Shown one piece after another: positions 6,207 through 15,084 of a stretch of 40,987 bases of DNA. Source of the stretch: a virus; IMG/VR virus record IMGVR_UViG_3300009149_000095, positions 1 through 40,987 of that record. One strand, given 5' to 3'. Position 1 is the stretch's first letter, and each line of letters opens with the position of its first letter. Both the position numbers and the translations under genes were made by a program. The notes below the pieces were generated by a model. That model saw only the letters and a list, made by a program, of their open reading frames with translations, had not been told where the DNA came from and did not search any database.

Positions 6207-6374
6207 TTATTCTTCAAAAGGATCAAATTCTTCATCATAAAACTGAAAAAAGTCCATGATCCTGTAAGCTTCCTCAAGGGAGTCGCCAAGGCTCTCACAT
6301 ATCATGTGGGCATCTTCTTCTGAGAAGGTCATTATCAGTGGAATTTGATGTTTACTAACTGCGCCAAGTGTCAT
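6207..6374 (-). CDS. Acidic early protein, 55 aa, first of leftward cluster
   Basis: ATG 6374 follows an AAAGGAAG ribosome binding site at good spacing, and a plausible promoter (6397-6424) lies just upstream. The product is acidic in its second half, ending in alternating Asp/Glu/Phe residues. That is the general look of small phage proteins that mimic nucleic acid or bind host enzymes, but this is only an analogy. As the promoter-proximal gene it would be made very early. No family recognised. Confidence 0.65.
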   Translation of the reverse strand: MTLGAVSKHQIPLIMTFSEEDAHMICESLGDSLEEAYRIMDFFQFYDEEFDPFEE

Positions 6375-6870
6375 ATCTTCCTTTTTGTTACCTTCTACTC
6401 TAGCACACCCTACTCAAGAGTCAACATATATCTTGATGTCACAGTATGTGGCTTCAAGACAATAGGAACAACTTACTATGATATATAGTAGCAGCTTATC
6501 TGTGGTGCGGTTCTTCTCTAAAGTAAACCTAATCAGTACATCACATATCCCACTATAACATTACCTGCTAAGGTATCAAATGTAAGTTCGTGAGTTAAGA
6601 TTAGCTTGTTAGTTCTAATCCCTACCTTCTGATACTGTCGGACTATTTGCCCTATAAAGCCTCACTGACTGTCAACCCCTATCAAGGCTGCAGTAAAGCT
6701 GTGCAGGTAAGTTAACGTCATCCTGCTTTTCTTGTGACTCGCTTTAGTTTACGTCAAAACGGATAAATACATCGATAACTGTAACACAGTAGTTCAGGGA
6801 TTGCAACACTTACTTGTAAGTATGTGATTTAACTAGTTGGTTAGAAAAATAAGAGTTATTACACCTCACA
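6375..6870. other. Divergent control region, about 500 bases
   Basis: Separates the leftward early cluster from the rightward late genes. No gene is convincing. Visible items are the leftward promoter candidate, a GATTAG/CTAATC inverted repeat at 6599-6620, an ACTTAC-TT-GTAAGT repeat at 6808-6821, a TTGACA on the minus strand at 6674-6669 without a good -10, and a partial match (CCACAGATAA, minus strand near 6500) to the 18-base repeats of the 1.4-1.6 kb region. Confidence 0.5.
6397..6424 (-). promoter_or_regulatory. Candidate main leftward early promoter
   Basis: Minus-strand TTGACT (6424-6419) and TAGAGT (6402-6397) are 16 bases apart, just ahead of the 55-residue gene. The 13-base block AGAGTCAACATAT around the -35 box recurs exactly at 1639-1651 in the other non-coding region. 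The -10 box is only four of six. Confidence 0.4.
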
Positions 6871-6888
6871 TTTAACAACTATATGTGA
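6871..6888 (+). promoter_or_regulatory. T7-like late promoter motif, variant copy
   Basis: TTTAACAACTATATGTGA shares its first 14 bases with the other late copies but lacks the final TATAG. The expected start point would fall on the ribosome binding site of the 84-residue gene, so it may be weak or degenerate. Confidence 0.45.
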
Positions 6889-6899
6889 AGGAGATTACG

Positions 6900-7154
6900 A
6901 TGGATAAAGAATTAAGGATAGCAGCGCTGAAGGAACTTACAGATAAAGAGTACTTTGAGAAAGCTAAGAAAAGAGCATCTAATAGGTCCCAGAAAGTGCT
7001 TGATAAGTATAAAGACGCAAACTTACTTGAGGAGCGACTGAAAGCAAGCAATGAAGCCTACGACATAACACATAAGGGGATGACTCAAGAACAAAAAGAA
7101 GCTTCTGCTGAGGCTGAATACAGAAAAAAAAGAAAAGAGGTAGGGTTAGAGTAA
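6900..7154 (+). CDS. Hypothetical charged protein, 84 aa
   Basis: First rightward gene. ATG 6900 is chosen over an upstream in-frame GTG because AAGGAG (6888-6893) lies 6 bases before it. The product is very rich in Lys, Glu and Ala and probably one long helix. The stop overlaps the next start by one base. No family recognised. Confidence 0.65.
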   Translation: MDKELRIAALKELTDKEYFEKAKKRASNRSQKVLDKYKDANLLEERLKASNEAYDITHKGMTQEQKEASAEAEYRKKRKEVGLE

Positions 7155-7288
7155 TGGACATAGATAAGAACAAAGAACTGAAGAAGCTTAAGAAGAGGAA
7201 AGAGAGAGAGGAGGTCATCGTCCCTATAAAGCAAAAAGATAAGCGACTGTTTAGTAAAATAAGAAACGCAATTAAAAAACAAAAATAA
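7154..7288 (+). CDS. Small very basic protein, 44 aa
   Basis: Shares one base with the previous gene (TAATG). Nearly half the residues are Lys or Arg, arranged in two basic helices. A nucleic-acid-binding role would fit the composition but is not shown. The coupled start and following spacing support it as a gene. Confidence 0.5.
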   Translation: MDIDKNKELKKLKKRKEREEVIVPIKQKDKRLFSKIRNAIKKQK

Positions 7289-7296
7289 GGACATTT

Positions 7297-7614
7297 ATGA
7301 AAAAACTAATTGACTACGTACCTTTAGTGTTACTACTAGCGCTAACACCATTTTTTTACTACAACCAGCCTAATATTGCCCAGTCCATTATGGTTGCTGC
7401 AATTACAGGGCTAGTAGGTTATAAGGCTTATTTAGAAAGTCTCAGAAAGCCTAATTATGTTGAGATATTCACTAGTAGACTTAATGAAGAGAAAGATAGT
7501 ACTGATAAGAAACTTAACGTGCTGTTAAAAGAGATTGAGGAACTTAAAGCTACTCAAGGGAAACTTAACATCGTTAGAAGTACTGAAGATAAGATAAAAA
7601 ACTTTAAATGGTAG
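7297..7614 (+). CDS. Membrane-anchored coiled-coil protein, 105 aa
   Basis: Two hydrophobic stretches (about residues 8-22 and 29-46) are followed by a charged Lys/Glu/Leu helix to the end, which looks like a coiled coil. The layout fits a protein held in the inner membrane with a cytoplasmic tail. Some holins and spanin-like proteins look similar, but no lysis genes flank it, so no role is assigned. It is eight bases downstream of the basic 44-residue gene and seven before the terminase small subunit candidate. Confidence 0.6.
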   Translation: MKKLIDYVPLVLLLALTPFFYYNQPNIAQSIMVAAITGLVGYKAYLESLRKPNYVEIFTSRLNEEKDSTDKKLNVLLKEIEELKATQGKLNIVRSTEDKIKNFKW

Positions 7615-7620
7615 GATAAT

Positions 7621-7968
7621 ATGGATTTTGAACACGATGAGGCTGTAGGAGAACTACTCGCCCTTCAGAAACGTATAGCAGAACTTGAGAACCAGAATGA
7701 TAAACTCAAGTATGTTATAAAAGAAAATGACTTAGAAGATGAAATAGAAGATATTGACTGTACTTCACTTGAAGAGCAGATATGTTCTGGAGGAATCCGA
7801 CACATAGCAAGTTTAGTAGAGTCTCAGGATTATGATGATAAAGATATTAAATCATTCCAGATACTATACAATACATTGAGAGCTATTAGAGGCGCTGCTC
7901 CTAGTACAAAAAAGACAAAGGTTGCCGATGTTGCAGAACTTCTAAAGATTGTAGGGAAGTCTGAATAA
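7621..7968 (+). CDS. Putative terminase small subunit, 115 aa
   Basis: The small terminase recognises phage DNA and hands it to the large subunit. This gene lies directly before TerL and shares one base with it (TAATG). The first 35 residues are a coiled-coil helix; residues 46-90 read Glu-Glu-Gln-Ile-Cys, Gly-Ile, a Lys-Ser-Phe helix and Ile-Arg-Gly. This resembles the EEIC...F..L...IRG pattern I associate with small terminases of several marine phages. The call rests on position plus this weak pattern. Confidence 0.6.
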   Translation: MDFEHDEAVGELLALQKRIAELENQNDKLKYVIKENDLEDEIEDIDCTSLEEQICSGGIRHIASLVESQDYDDKDIKSFQILYNTLRAIRGAAPSTKKTKVADVAELLKIVGKSE

Positions 7969-10499
7969 TGACAAAAGAATATGGAGAACCACCTAAAAGC
8001 TCTAAACGTAAGAAGACGCTAACTAGAGAAGGAGCTATTGAAGCTCTTTGGCGACAAGGTAAGCTATCTTGGAAACTGAAGGGTAAGCAACGAGAGATAT
8101 ACGATCATTTTAATAACACAGACGATAATATATCAGCATGTCTTATTTCTAGACAGTTTGGAAAATCTTTTACATTATGTCTAATGGCAATCGAATTATG
8201 TCTTAACAAGCCAGGAGCTGTCATTAAATACGCATGTCCTACCCAAAAGATGGTAGTCGGTATTATAAAAAAGAGAATAGGAGAAATAATAAGAGACTGT
8301 CCTGATGAAGTAAAACCAGAATGGAAAACACAAGAAAAGATTTGGTTATTTCCTAATGGGTCTGAGATTCAAGTCGCTGGAACGGATGGAAAATCATATG
8401 ATAACCTCAGAGGTGGAACAGCAGATATGTGTGTCGTGGACGAGGCTGGGTTCTGTGATGAGCTAGAGACAGTTATCTACTCCGTACTAGCACCAACAAC
8501 AGATACTACAGGTGGTAAGATTTTTCTAGCATCAACCCCAAATGACGCAAATCCAAATCATGATTTTCATGAGTTGTTTATACATCCTTTAGCCGCATCA
8601 GGAAAGTTATTAAAATTCACATATGAAGACTCTCCTATGGTAGATAATAAGCAAAGAGCTTTGATAGTAGCTAGATATCCTGGTGGTGAGAATAATACTA
8701 AGTTCAGATGCGAATATTTATGCTTTGATGAGAATACTATGGTGAACACATTAGAAGGGTTTAAGAAAATAAAAAACATAAAAAAAGACGATAGAGTATT
8801 TACTCATAAAGGTAATTTGAAATCTGTAGAAAGAGTTTTTAAGAATAAGTATGATGGTAGGAATGTTTACAAATTACATAATACAGGTCTTCCAGTTACT
8901 GTGACAGAAGGACATGAAATATATGTATCTTATGATGGGAACATTCCAGTATGGGAAAAAGTTGAAAATATAGATTTCACCAGACACCCATATTCTGTAA
9001 TAGAACAACATCCTGAGTTAAGTGTAGATCAAATAATAACTGAAGACATGGCTTTTTTAGCAGGATGGTATGTAGCAGAAGGTCATCATAATAAAACTCA
9101 ACAACAAGTAATACTAAGTTTAGCTAAAAAAGATCCTATAGATGAAATTAATTTGGTAGTTAACAACTTATATGGAAAAAACTTAGTTAAATATAAAGAT
9201 GATGAAAATGTTGTTCAAATGGGACTAAATAGTAAGGAAGCTAAAGATTTCCTGAAACCATTTGGCAGAACATCATCATATAAAAAAGTTATAAATTCAA
9301 TAAAATATGCTTCCGATCATATAAAGATGACGTTTCTTAAAGCTTATATCGAAGGAGATGGTCACATGATAGAAAGAAATGGTAGATTGAGAATAGGGTG
9401 TAATTCTACAAGCTATCAATTGATGCAAGATGTAGCGGAAATGTTATATAGTATGAACATAGGTTGTACAATAAAACAAATGCACAAAAAAGGAAAACAT
9501 ATAATAGAAGGTCGTACTGTTAATGTAAATGATTCATGGAGATTATATATATGTGGATCGGATGCGGAGAGGTTTTTAGGTAGAGAAATAACTAAAAGAA
9601 AATCTTCTTGTATAATTAAAGATAATAAAATATATTCTAGATTAAATAAATTAGAATTGATAGATTATGATAAAGAATACGTATACGATATTCAAGTTAA
9701 AGATGACCATTCTTATTCATTAGGGCAATTAATGGTACACAATTGCGAAATTCCAAATGTAACAGAAGCCAACGTAATTCCAGAGTTTTCTCCAGTAGAA
9801 GACAAAATAGTAAAGGAAGTTGAGATCCCAGATCACTGTGATTTCTATACTTCAATGGATTTAGGCTTCAAGGATTTAACTGTGGCACTTTTTGGCTACT
9901 ACGACTTTAAGAATTCGAGACTAGTGATTATAGATGAGTACGTAATAAACGGACCCGAACTTAAGACAGACATACTAGATAAAAACATAAAACATAAAGA
10001 AGAACTTAGATTCAAAAGTACATTGGGAGTTCAGCCAGCATATTTGAGAGTCATGGATAATAATAATCTCATGCTGATAAACGAACTTGCTAGAACATAC
10101 GATCTGACCTTCATACCGACAGCTAAGCATAACAAAGAGCAAGCGGTAGACAATGTGAGAAGATGGATTGAACAAGAAAGGATCGTAATTCATCCGAGAT
10201 GTAAGAACCTTATCTATCATGTAAAATACGCTCAGTGGCAGTTCACACGAGCAGGAACATCCACTGGGAAGTTTAGGCACTTAAAAGGTAATGATACAGC
10301 AGGACTTTTGACATCTCATGCTGATGCATTGGACGCTCTCATATATATGGTAAGAAACATTCATACATACAGAAACCCATTTCCTGAGTTTTATGGTAAT
10401 GAACTTAAACCAAACACACATGTAACAAAGAACTATAGAGAAAATAAAGCATCTCAAAGTGTTGATTTAATGAGAAAAATCATGAATTTAAAAAAATAG
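7968..10499 (+). CDS. terL: Terminase large subunit with embedded intein
   Basis: The packaging motor: an ATPase that pumps DNA through the portal plus a nuclease that cuts it. In the precursor (843 residues), Walker A is Ser-Arg-Gln-Phe-Gly-Lys-Ser at 61-67, Walker B is Met-Cys-Val-Val-Asp-Glu at 154-159, and the coupling motif Ala-Ser-Thr is near 188-190. The intein occupies 252-592. The nuclease part then shows a Met-Asp-Leu-Gly start (Asp631) and a late His-Ala-Asp-Ala-Leu-Asp motif. Without the intein the protein is 502 residues, normal for TerL. The insertion lies between the ATPase and nuclease halves, at the Glu-Tyr-Leu/Cys-Glu junction. Confidence 0.93.
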   Translation: MTKEYGEPPKSSKRKKTLTREGAIEALWRQGKLSWKLKGKQREIYDHFNNTDDNISACLISRQFGKSFTLCLMAIELCLNKPGAVIKYACPTQKMVVGIIKKRIGEIIRDCPDEVKPEWKTQEKIWLFPNGSEIQVAGTDGKSYDNLRGGTADMCVVDEAGFCDELETVIYSVLAPTTDTTGGKIFLASTPNDANPNHDFHELFIHPLAASGKLLKFTYEDSPMVDNKQRALIVARYPGGENNTKFRCEYLCFDENTMVNTLEGFKKIKNIKKDDRVFTHKGNLKSVERVFKNKYDGRNVYKLHNTGLPVTVTEGHEIYVSYDGNIPVWEKVENIDFTRHPYSVIEQHPELSVDQIITEDMAFLAGWYVAEGHHNKTQQQVILSLAKKDPIDEINLVVNNLYGKNLVKYKDDENVVQMGLNSKEAKDFLKPFGRTSSYKKVINSIKYASDHIKMTFLKAYIEGDGHMIERNGRLRIGCNSTSYQLMQDVAEMLYSMNIGCTIKQMHKKGKHIIEGRTVNVNDSWRLYICGSDAERFLGREITKRKSSCIIKDNKIYSRLNKLELIDYDKEYVYDIQVKDDHSYSLGQLMVHNCEIPNVTEANVIPEFSPVEDKIVKEVEIPDHCDFYTSMDLGFKDLTVALFGYYDFKNSRLVIIDEYVINGPELKTDILDKNIKHKEELRFKSTLGVQPAYLRVMDNNNLMLINELARTYDLTFIPTAKHNKEQAVDNVRRWIEQERIVIHPRCKNLIYHVKYAQWQFTRAGTSTGKFRHLKGNDTAGLLTSHADALDALIYMVRNIHTYRNPFPEFYGNELKPNTHVTKNYRENKASQSVDLMRKIMNLKK
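8721..9743 (+). other. Intein in TerL, LAGLIDADG type, 341 aa
   Basis: Codons 252-592. It begins with Cys252 (Cys-Phe-Asp-Glu-Asn-Thr-Met-Val) and has the block B motif Thr-Glu-Gly-His at 313-316. Endonuclease motifs are Leu-Ala-Gly-Trp-Tyr-Val-Ala-Glu-Gly (364-372) and Phe-Leu-Lys-Ala-Tyr-Ile-Glu-Gly-Asp-Gly (456-465). It ends with Tyr-Val-Tyr-Asp-Ile-Gln-Val and terminal His591-Asn592 before Cys593. All splicing residues and both acidic endonuclease residues are present, so splicing and cutting both look possible. Its DNA is visibly more A/T-rich than the flanking extein. Confidence 0.92.
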
Positions 10500-10520
10500 C
10501 TTGACTTTTGTAATACACAT

Positions 10521-10539
10521 TTTAACAACTATATTATAG
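10521..10539 (+). promoter_or_regulatory. T7-like late promoter before portal
   Basis: TTTAACAACTATATTATAG, then ATAATG. Compared with the 18-base form it has one extra base in the centre. The last G would start a 22-base leader that contains AAAGGA ahead of the portal ATG. Confidence 0.6.
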
Positions 10540-10561
10540 ATAATGAAAATAAAGGATAGAT

Positions 10562-13500
10562 ATGTCACGTAATAAATATTTTGCTGCAGATAAGCCAGAT
10601 GTAACAGTAAGATTCTTAGACGAAAAAGCTAAGGATTGGTTCACTGGAATCAGTGACTCTAGTTACCTCAGTAAGATTGAGAGATCTTGGAGAGCTTATT
10701 ATGGGGAATATTACGGAGGATCTGGGAATTCTCATGGTATTAGTTATGGTGGGGAAAGTGGTGAGATCGTAAATCTTGCAGTTAATCACTATAGAAATCT
10801 AGCCAGACATATTCACGTAATGGTTACTGGAACAAGACCAGCATTTCAATGTAGAGCAATCAATACCGATAGGAAATCTCTGATACAAGCAAAGCTAGGA
10901 AACGGGCTTCTCGACTACTATATGCGAGAAATGAGACTCGAAGAAATCCTAAAGCAGGCTGTGGAGTATGCTATTATATTAGGGTCAGGTTATGTAAAAT
11001 TAGAATGGAACAGTACAACTGGTAAAATCTACGACTATGTAGAGCCTGACCCGAGTTCCATTGTTGACGAAGATGAGGATGGTAATCCTGTAGATATTAA
11101 TGGGAACATTCTAGAAGCCCTCCCTCTATATGAAGGTGATATTGGTTATTCTCTAGTGTCTCCATATGATGTTATTTTCGACTCAACAAAAGAGTACTTT
11201 GATAAAAATGACTGGGTGGTGTGTAGAAGTAAGATAAACAGGTACGATCTAGCAGCTAAATATCCAGAGTTTGCTGATAAGATAGTAGAACTGGATACAG
11301 TAGATATAGAACAAAAATCAAAAACACATAGTTCTTATTCAAAAGCAAACCAGACAGATGACGTTTTTATTAAAGAGTTCTTTCATAAGAGAACTGAATC
11401 GATGCCTAATGGTAAATACATGTTGTATGTTGATCAAGATATCATCTTAGAAGATACAATGTTACCTTATAGAGATCTTCCTATTTACAGAATTACACCT
11501 TCGAGTATTATCGGTACACCTTATGGATATACTGATATGTTTGATTTGTTACCACTTCAAGAGATGTTAAATAGTATGTACTCAACTGCAGCTACAAACA
11601 TTAACGCATTTGGTGTCCAATCTATATTATCCCCTAGAGGTGCAGGAATTGAGCCTGAACATGTTGGTAACGGAATGCAGTTCTTACATTATAATGAAGC
11701 TGCAGGTAAGCCTGAGGCTCTACAACTGACTGCAACTTCACCAGAAGTTTATCAAATGATGGGACTACTAGAAAAGACAATGGAAACGTTATCTGGAGTC
11801 AACTCTGTTGCAAGAGGTAATCCAGAACAGTCACTTAGATCTGGTAATGCATTAGCTTTAGTACAATCTCAGGCATTGCAGTTCGTATCAGGATTACAAC
11901 AATCATACGTAAGGTTGCTTGAGGATGTTGGGACAGGGACTATAAACATACTAAAAGACTTTGCTAGTTCTCCAAGAATGATAGCCATTGCTGGAATAAA
12001 TAATACTTCAGAAATGAAAACTTTTAAAGCTGATGATATTAAGTCAATTAACCGAGTGATAGTCGATTCAGGAAACGCCTTGATGAATTGTCTAGAATAT
12101 GGAACCGAAGTAGTTATGTATGACGGAACGTATGAAAAAGTAGAGAACATTAGAGTAGGTGATCTTTTAATGGGACCAGACTCACTTCCTAGAACGGTAG
12201 GCGTAGTAGGTGGCGGAACTGAAGAAATGTTTGAAGTTAGACATAAGAGTAAAAAGAACGACTTAATCTATACCTGTAATAAGAGTCATATAATGACATT
12301 GAAATATTGTTCTAGTGATTCTAGGTATGGGGTTGAAAAAGGACAGGAGATCGATATATCTGTTGGTGATTTTTTAGAGTTACCGGAGAGACACAGTAGA
12401 TTATTAATGGGTTTCAGAAGAGGGATTGAATTAGAGGGTAAAGAATTACCTATTGATCCGTACATATTAGGGTCTTGGTTAGGAGATGGAACTTCTAAAG
12501 AAACTGCGATTACGACAGAAGATTTTGAAGTAAAAACTGCATGGGCTGATTATGCTAATAGTATTGGTATGCATTTAAAGGCGAAAGGTGATACTTATAC
12601 AGGAAATGCTAAAACATATAGAGTAACTTCTGGGATAGCTAACGGTAGATCAGATAGAAATCCTATGATGAATATAATGCAAGAATTAGAATTGATAGGA
12701 AATAAGCATATTCCTCACGTTTATAAGTATAATACTTCTGAGAGTAGATTACAATTATTAGCAGGTTTCATAGATGCAGATGGTACCACTGTAGGTGAAA
12801 CATTTGTTATTAATCAGAAATGTAATATTATATCTGATGGGATCGAATATATAGCAAGATCTCTTGGTTATAAAGTAGGTAGAAGTAAAATAACTAGAAC
12901 TACAAACAAAATGTCAACAGAAGCTGAGTATAACATAATATCTATAGGTGGAGATACTTGGAATATTCCCACTAAAATAGAAAGAAAAAAAGTAAAAAAA
13001 GTTAAGAAACAGAAAGATTGGAGAAATTACGGAATAAAATTAGAATCTATAGGTGAAGGTAAATATTGTGGATTTTCTCTGATAGAAGACCCTCACTTTT
13101 TACTCAAAGATTTTACTGTTACTCATAACAGTACTGCCGGGAGAGCACAAGTTGCAGAGAACCTATTACAGATGGGACTTATAGACAATATTGATAAGTA
13201 TCTAATGGTACTTAACACTGGTAACTTAGACTATCTCACTGATGGTAAGATTGATAACTTGACACTAATTAAGTCAGAGAATGAAGCGATGGTTCGCGGA
13301 GAAGCTCAACAGGCTATTTGGTCTGAGAGACACTCTATTCATATAAAAGAGCATATGGAAGTATTGAATGATACTGAATTAAAGAAAGATCCAGAATTAG
13401 TTCAATTGGTGATGGACCATGTTCAAGAACATGCTAATTTACTACGAACAATAGATCCTTTCTTATTGTCTATGATCGGAGAGCAGTCCATAGCTCCTCA

Positions 13501-13684
13501 GCCTGATCCTAATGCTCCACCAGACCCAGCACCACAAGGACAACCTGTACCTATAGATAATGCCAACGCTCCTATGCTCGCTCCTCAAGACTCACAAGCT
13601 AGTGGTCAGCCTAACTTACCCGAAGCTGCTGGAGTTTCTGATGGACTATTACCACCACAACCTCAAAAACCATCGGATCTATAA
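10562..13684 (+). CDS. Portal protein with embedded intein
   Basis: The portal forms the ring through which DNA enters the head, docking TerL during packaging and the tail afterwards. The precursor is 1040 residues; the intein fills 510-856, leaving 693, near the size of the P22 portal. Recognisable portal features include the Tyr-Gly-Tyr-Thr-Asp-Met-Phe-Asp region near residue 320 and, once spliced, Ala-Leu-Met-Asn/Ser-Thr-Ala-Gly-Arg-Ala followed by Leu-Leu-Gln-Met-Gly, a conserved helix in P22-like portals. The C-terminus is Pro/Gln-rich. AAAGGA lies before the ATG, and the stop shares a base with the next gene. Confidence 0.9.
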   Translation: MSRNKYFAADKPDVTVRFLDEKAKDWFTGISDSSYLSKIERSWRAYYGEYYGGSGNSHGISYGGESGEIVNLAVNHYRNLARHIHVMVTGTRPAFQCRAINTDRKSLIQAKLGNGLLDYYMREMRLEEILKQAVEYAIILGSGYVKLEWNSTTGKIYDYVEPDPSSIVDEDEDGNPVDINGNILEALPLYEGDIGYSLVSPYDVIFDSTKEYFDKNDWVVCRSKINRYDLAAKYPEFADKIVELDTVDIEQKSKTHSSYSKANQTDDVFIKEFFHKRTESMPNGKYMLYVDQDIILEDTMLPYRDLPIYRITPSSIIGTPYGYTDMFDLLPLQEMLNSMYSTAATNINAFGVQSILSPRGAGIEPEHVGNGMQFLHYNEAAGKPEALQLTATSPEVYQMMGLLEKTMETLSGVNSVARGNPEQSLRSGNALALVQSQALQFVSGLQQSYVRLLEDVGTGTINILKDFASSPRMIAIAGINNTSEMKTFKADDIKSINRVIVDSGNALMNCLEYGTEVVMYDGTYEKVENIRVGDLLMGPDSLPRTVGVVGGGTEEMFEVRHKSKKNDLIYTCNKSHIMTLKYCSSDSRYGVEKGQEIDISVGDFLELPERHSRLLMGFRRGIELEGKELPIDPYILGSWLGDGTSKETAITTEDFEVKTAWADYANSIGMHLKAKGDTYTGNAKTYRVTSGIANGRSDRNPMMNIMQELELIGNKHIPHVYKYNTSESRLQLLAGFIDADGTTVGETFVINQKCNIISDGIEYIARSLGYKVGRSKITRTTNKMSTEAEYNIISIGGDTWNIPTKIERKKVKKVKKQKDWRNYGIKLESIGEGKYCGFSLIEDPHFLLKDFTVTHNSTAGRAQVAENLLQMGLIDNIDKYLMVLNTGNLDYLTDGKIDNLTLIKSENEAMVRGEAQQAIWSERHSIHIKEHMEVLNDTELKKDPELVQLVMDHVQEHANLLRTIDPFLLSMIGEQSIAPQPDPNAPPDPAPQGQPVPIDNANAPMLAPQDSQASGQPNLPEAAGVSDGLLPPQPQKPSDL
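12089..13129 (+). other. Intein in portal, LAGLIDADG type, 347 aa
   Basis: Codons 510-856. It starts at Cys510 with the strong block A pattern Gly-Thr-Glu-Val...Asp-Gly-Thr...Val-Gly-Asp-Leu-Leu-Met-Gly-Pro-Asp, has the block B His576, endonuclease motifs Leu-Gly-Ser-Trp-Leu-Gly-Asp-Gly (636-643) and Leu-Ala-Gly-Phe-Ile-Asp-Ala-Asp-Gly (733-741), and ends His855-Asn856 before Ser857. It differs from the TerL intein in sequence and in +1 residue (Ser, not Cys), so the two probably arrived independently. All key residues are present. Confidence 0.92.
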
Positions 13685-14040
13685 TGAGCATTCAAAGGAT
13701 AAAATACGTAGATCATAAATACAAACAAAACCATAGGGTCAGTGCGAGAGCATTTGTCTCACAAACTACCGGAGCAAAATATCGCCCAGTTCTCAACTTG
13801 ACAGATATGGAATTTTATATACGTAATGAAAGAACTAAGAAGTATGTTCATAAAAGCGGAAAGTACACAAATCTAAACGTACTTAAAAGAATGGCTAGAG
13901 CTAAGTTGGAAAGTTTTGGAGTGCCGTTGAAAACTGAAAGTAGAGATAGACAATTTGGTTTAGTGGAAGCAGGGATGACTCAGCAAAAATGGGAAGCTCA
14001 GCAAAGATTACAAAAAGAAGAAAAAGAAGATGAATTATAA
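13684..14040 (+). CDS. Hypothetical protein between portal and scaffold, 118 aa
   Basis: Coupled to portal by a TAATG overlap. Basic N-terminal half with beta-like stretches, then a charged helix ending in Lys/Glu repeats. No known domain. The place between portal and scaffold suggests a head assembly role, but this is inferred from position only. Confidence 0.65.
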   Translation: MSIQRIKYVDHKYKQNHRVSARAFVSQTTGAKYRPVLNLTDMEFYIRNERTKKYVHKSGKYTNLNVLKRMARAKLESFGVPLKTESRDRQFGLVEAGMTQQKWEAQQRLQKEEKEDEL

Positions 14041-14115
14041 AGTACACATTTAAATAACCTCTACCATAATGGCGAGGTAACTATGCTATATCGATAGACT
14101 AGCAAGGAGAACAGA

Positions 14116-15084
14116 ATGTCAGAAGAACAAAGCAGCGAAGCTGTTGAAGAAGTGGTATCTGAGGATACAATTGAAACACCAATCGTATCAGAAGAAACAT
14201 TAGATGGAGGTACGGTAGAAGTACAAGCTGAAACTGAACAAGAGTTAGAATCAGAGATTAAAGACGCTATTGAGGACGGAGCTTCGGAAGAAGAAGTAAA
14301 AAGCATGATTCGTCAGTTTACTTTAAAGGTAGACGGAAAAGAATTTGTAAGAGAAGTTGATCTAAATGACGAGGAAGCTCTAACTAGACAATTTCAATTA
14401 GCTGCAAAAGGTCAGCAATCCATGCAGGAACTTCAAGAACTTAAGAATGCATACTCTAATGAACTTAAGAGATTATTAGATGACCCATTCGCTGTACTTA
14501 AAGAAATGGACCCAGATTTTGATCCACTAGATGTTTCCGCCAGGTATATAGATAGACTTGCTAAAGAACAAGAAATGTCTCCAGAAGAAAAAGCAGAGAT
14601 AGTTAGACAAAAAGAATACGAAGAATTAAAAGCAGAAAGGGACAGCTTAAAAAAAGCAGCTCAGGATAAAGAACAAGAAGCAGCAAGATCTGCTCTAGCT
14701 GACGAGATTCAAACAGACATCATGGCAGCTTTGTCAGGGGATGATGAGCTAGTTGCTGATAGAGAAACTGTTGCTTTAGTAGCAGAAAACCTCATGTGGG
14801 CAGCTAAGAACAATATGCATGATATTACTGCAAAAGATGTACTTCCTGAAGTTAAGAATCAGCTAAGAGAGAACTTTCAAAGATCTGCATCTAGGTTTAA
14901 GTCTACAGCAGCTCTTAAACAGTATATGGGAGATGAGCTTCTTAATAAGTTAAGAGAAGAGCGTGTAGAACAGGCTAAGAAACAAGTGAAAAATGCCAGT
15001 ACTATAGACAAAGGTGTCTCTAAGCCAGATACCGCAAAGAAAGAAAAAAGAGAAAAAGTAAACTTAAGTAGTTTATTTGGATAA
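14116..15084 (+). CDS. Capsid scaffolding protein
   Basis: Scaffold proteins guide coat subunits into a procapsid and then leave. The order portal, scaffold, coat is that of P22. The 322-residue product has a very acidic Glu/Ser/Val-rich first 70 residues, a long charged helical centre (about 95-200) rich in Lys, Glu and Gln, and a basic C-terminal part ending in Leu-Ser-Ser-Leu-Phe-Gly, all usual for scaffolds. AGGAG precedes the ATG. Sequence identity within this family is normally low, so the call rests on composition and position. Confidence 0.75.
   Translation: MSEEQSSEAVEEVVSEDTIETPIVSEETLDGGTVEVQAETEQELESEIKDAIEDGASEEEVKSMIRQFTLKVDGKEFVREVDLNDEEALTRQFQLAAKGQQSMQELQELKNAYSNELKRLLDDPFAVLKEMDPDFDPLDVSARYIDRLAKEQEMSPEEKAEIVRQKEYEELKAERDSLKKAAQDKEQEAARSALADEIQTDIMAALSGDDELVADRETVALVAENLMWAAKNNMHDITAKDVLPEVKNQLRENFQRSASRFKSTAALKQYMGDELLNKLREERVEQAKKQVKNASTIDKGVSKPDTAKKEKREKVNLSSLFG

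Noticed and set aside
6071-6298. 75-residue leftward frame
   Set aside because: Its first half lies in the wrong frame of the better supported 55-residue gene; only the hydrophobic last 27 codons were kept, as a weak call.
8721-9743. Reading the TerL and portal inserts as separate frameshifted homing genes
   Set aside because: Both inserts are in frame at both ends, with splice-junction residues exactly at the edges and normal host-protein lengths once removed.
10501-10535. TTGACT plus TATATT before the portal as a host sigma70 promoter
   Set aside because: The gap between the boxes is 23 bases, too long, and TTGAC is absent from the other late copies; the shared TTTAACAACTAT block is the real signal.
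11869-12150. Reverse-strand frames inside portal, TerL, coat and fibre genes
   Set aside because: They are antisense shadows without ribosome binding sites, inside genes with clear protein motifs.
14048-14095. Possible late promoter before the scaffold gene
   Set aside because: TTTAAATAACCT and a nearby AACTATGCTATA recall the late motif, but neither keeps the core spacing or the TATAG end.
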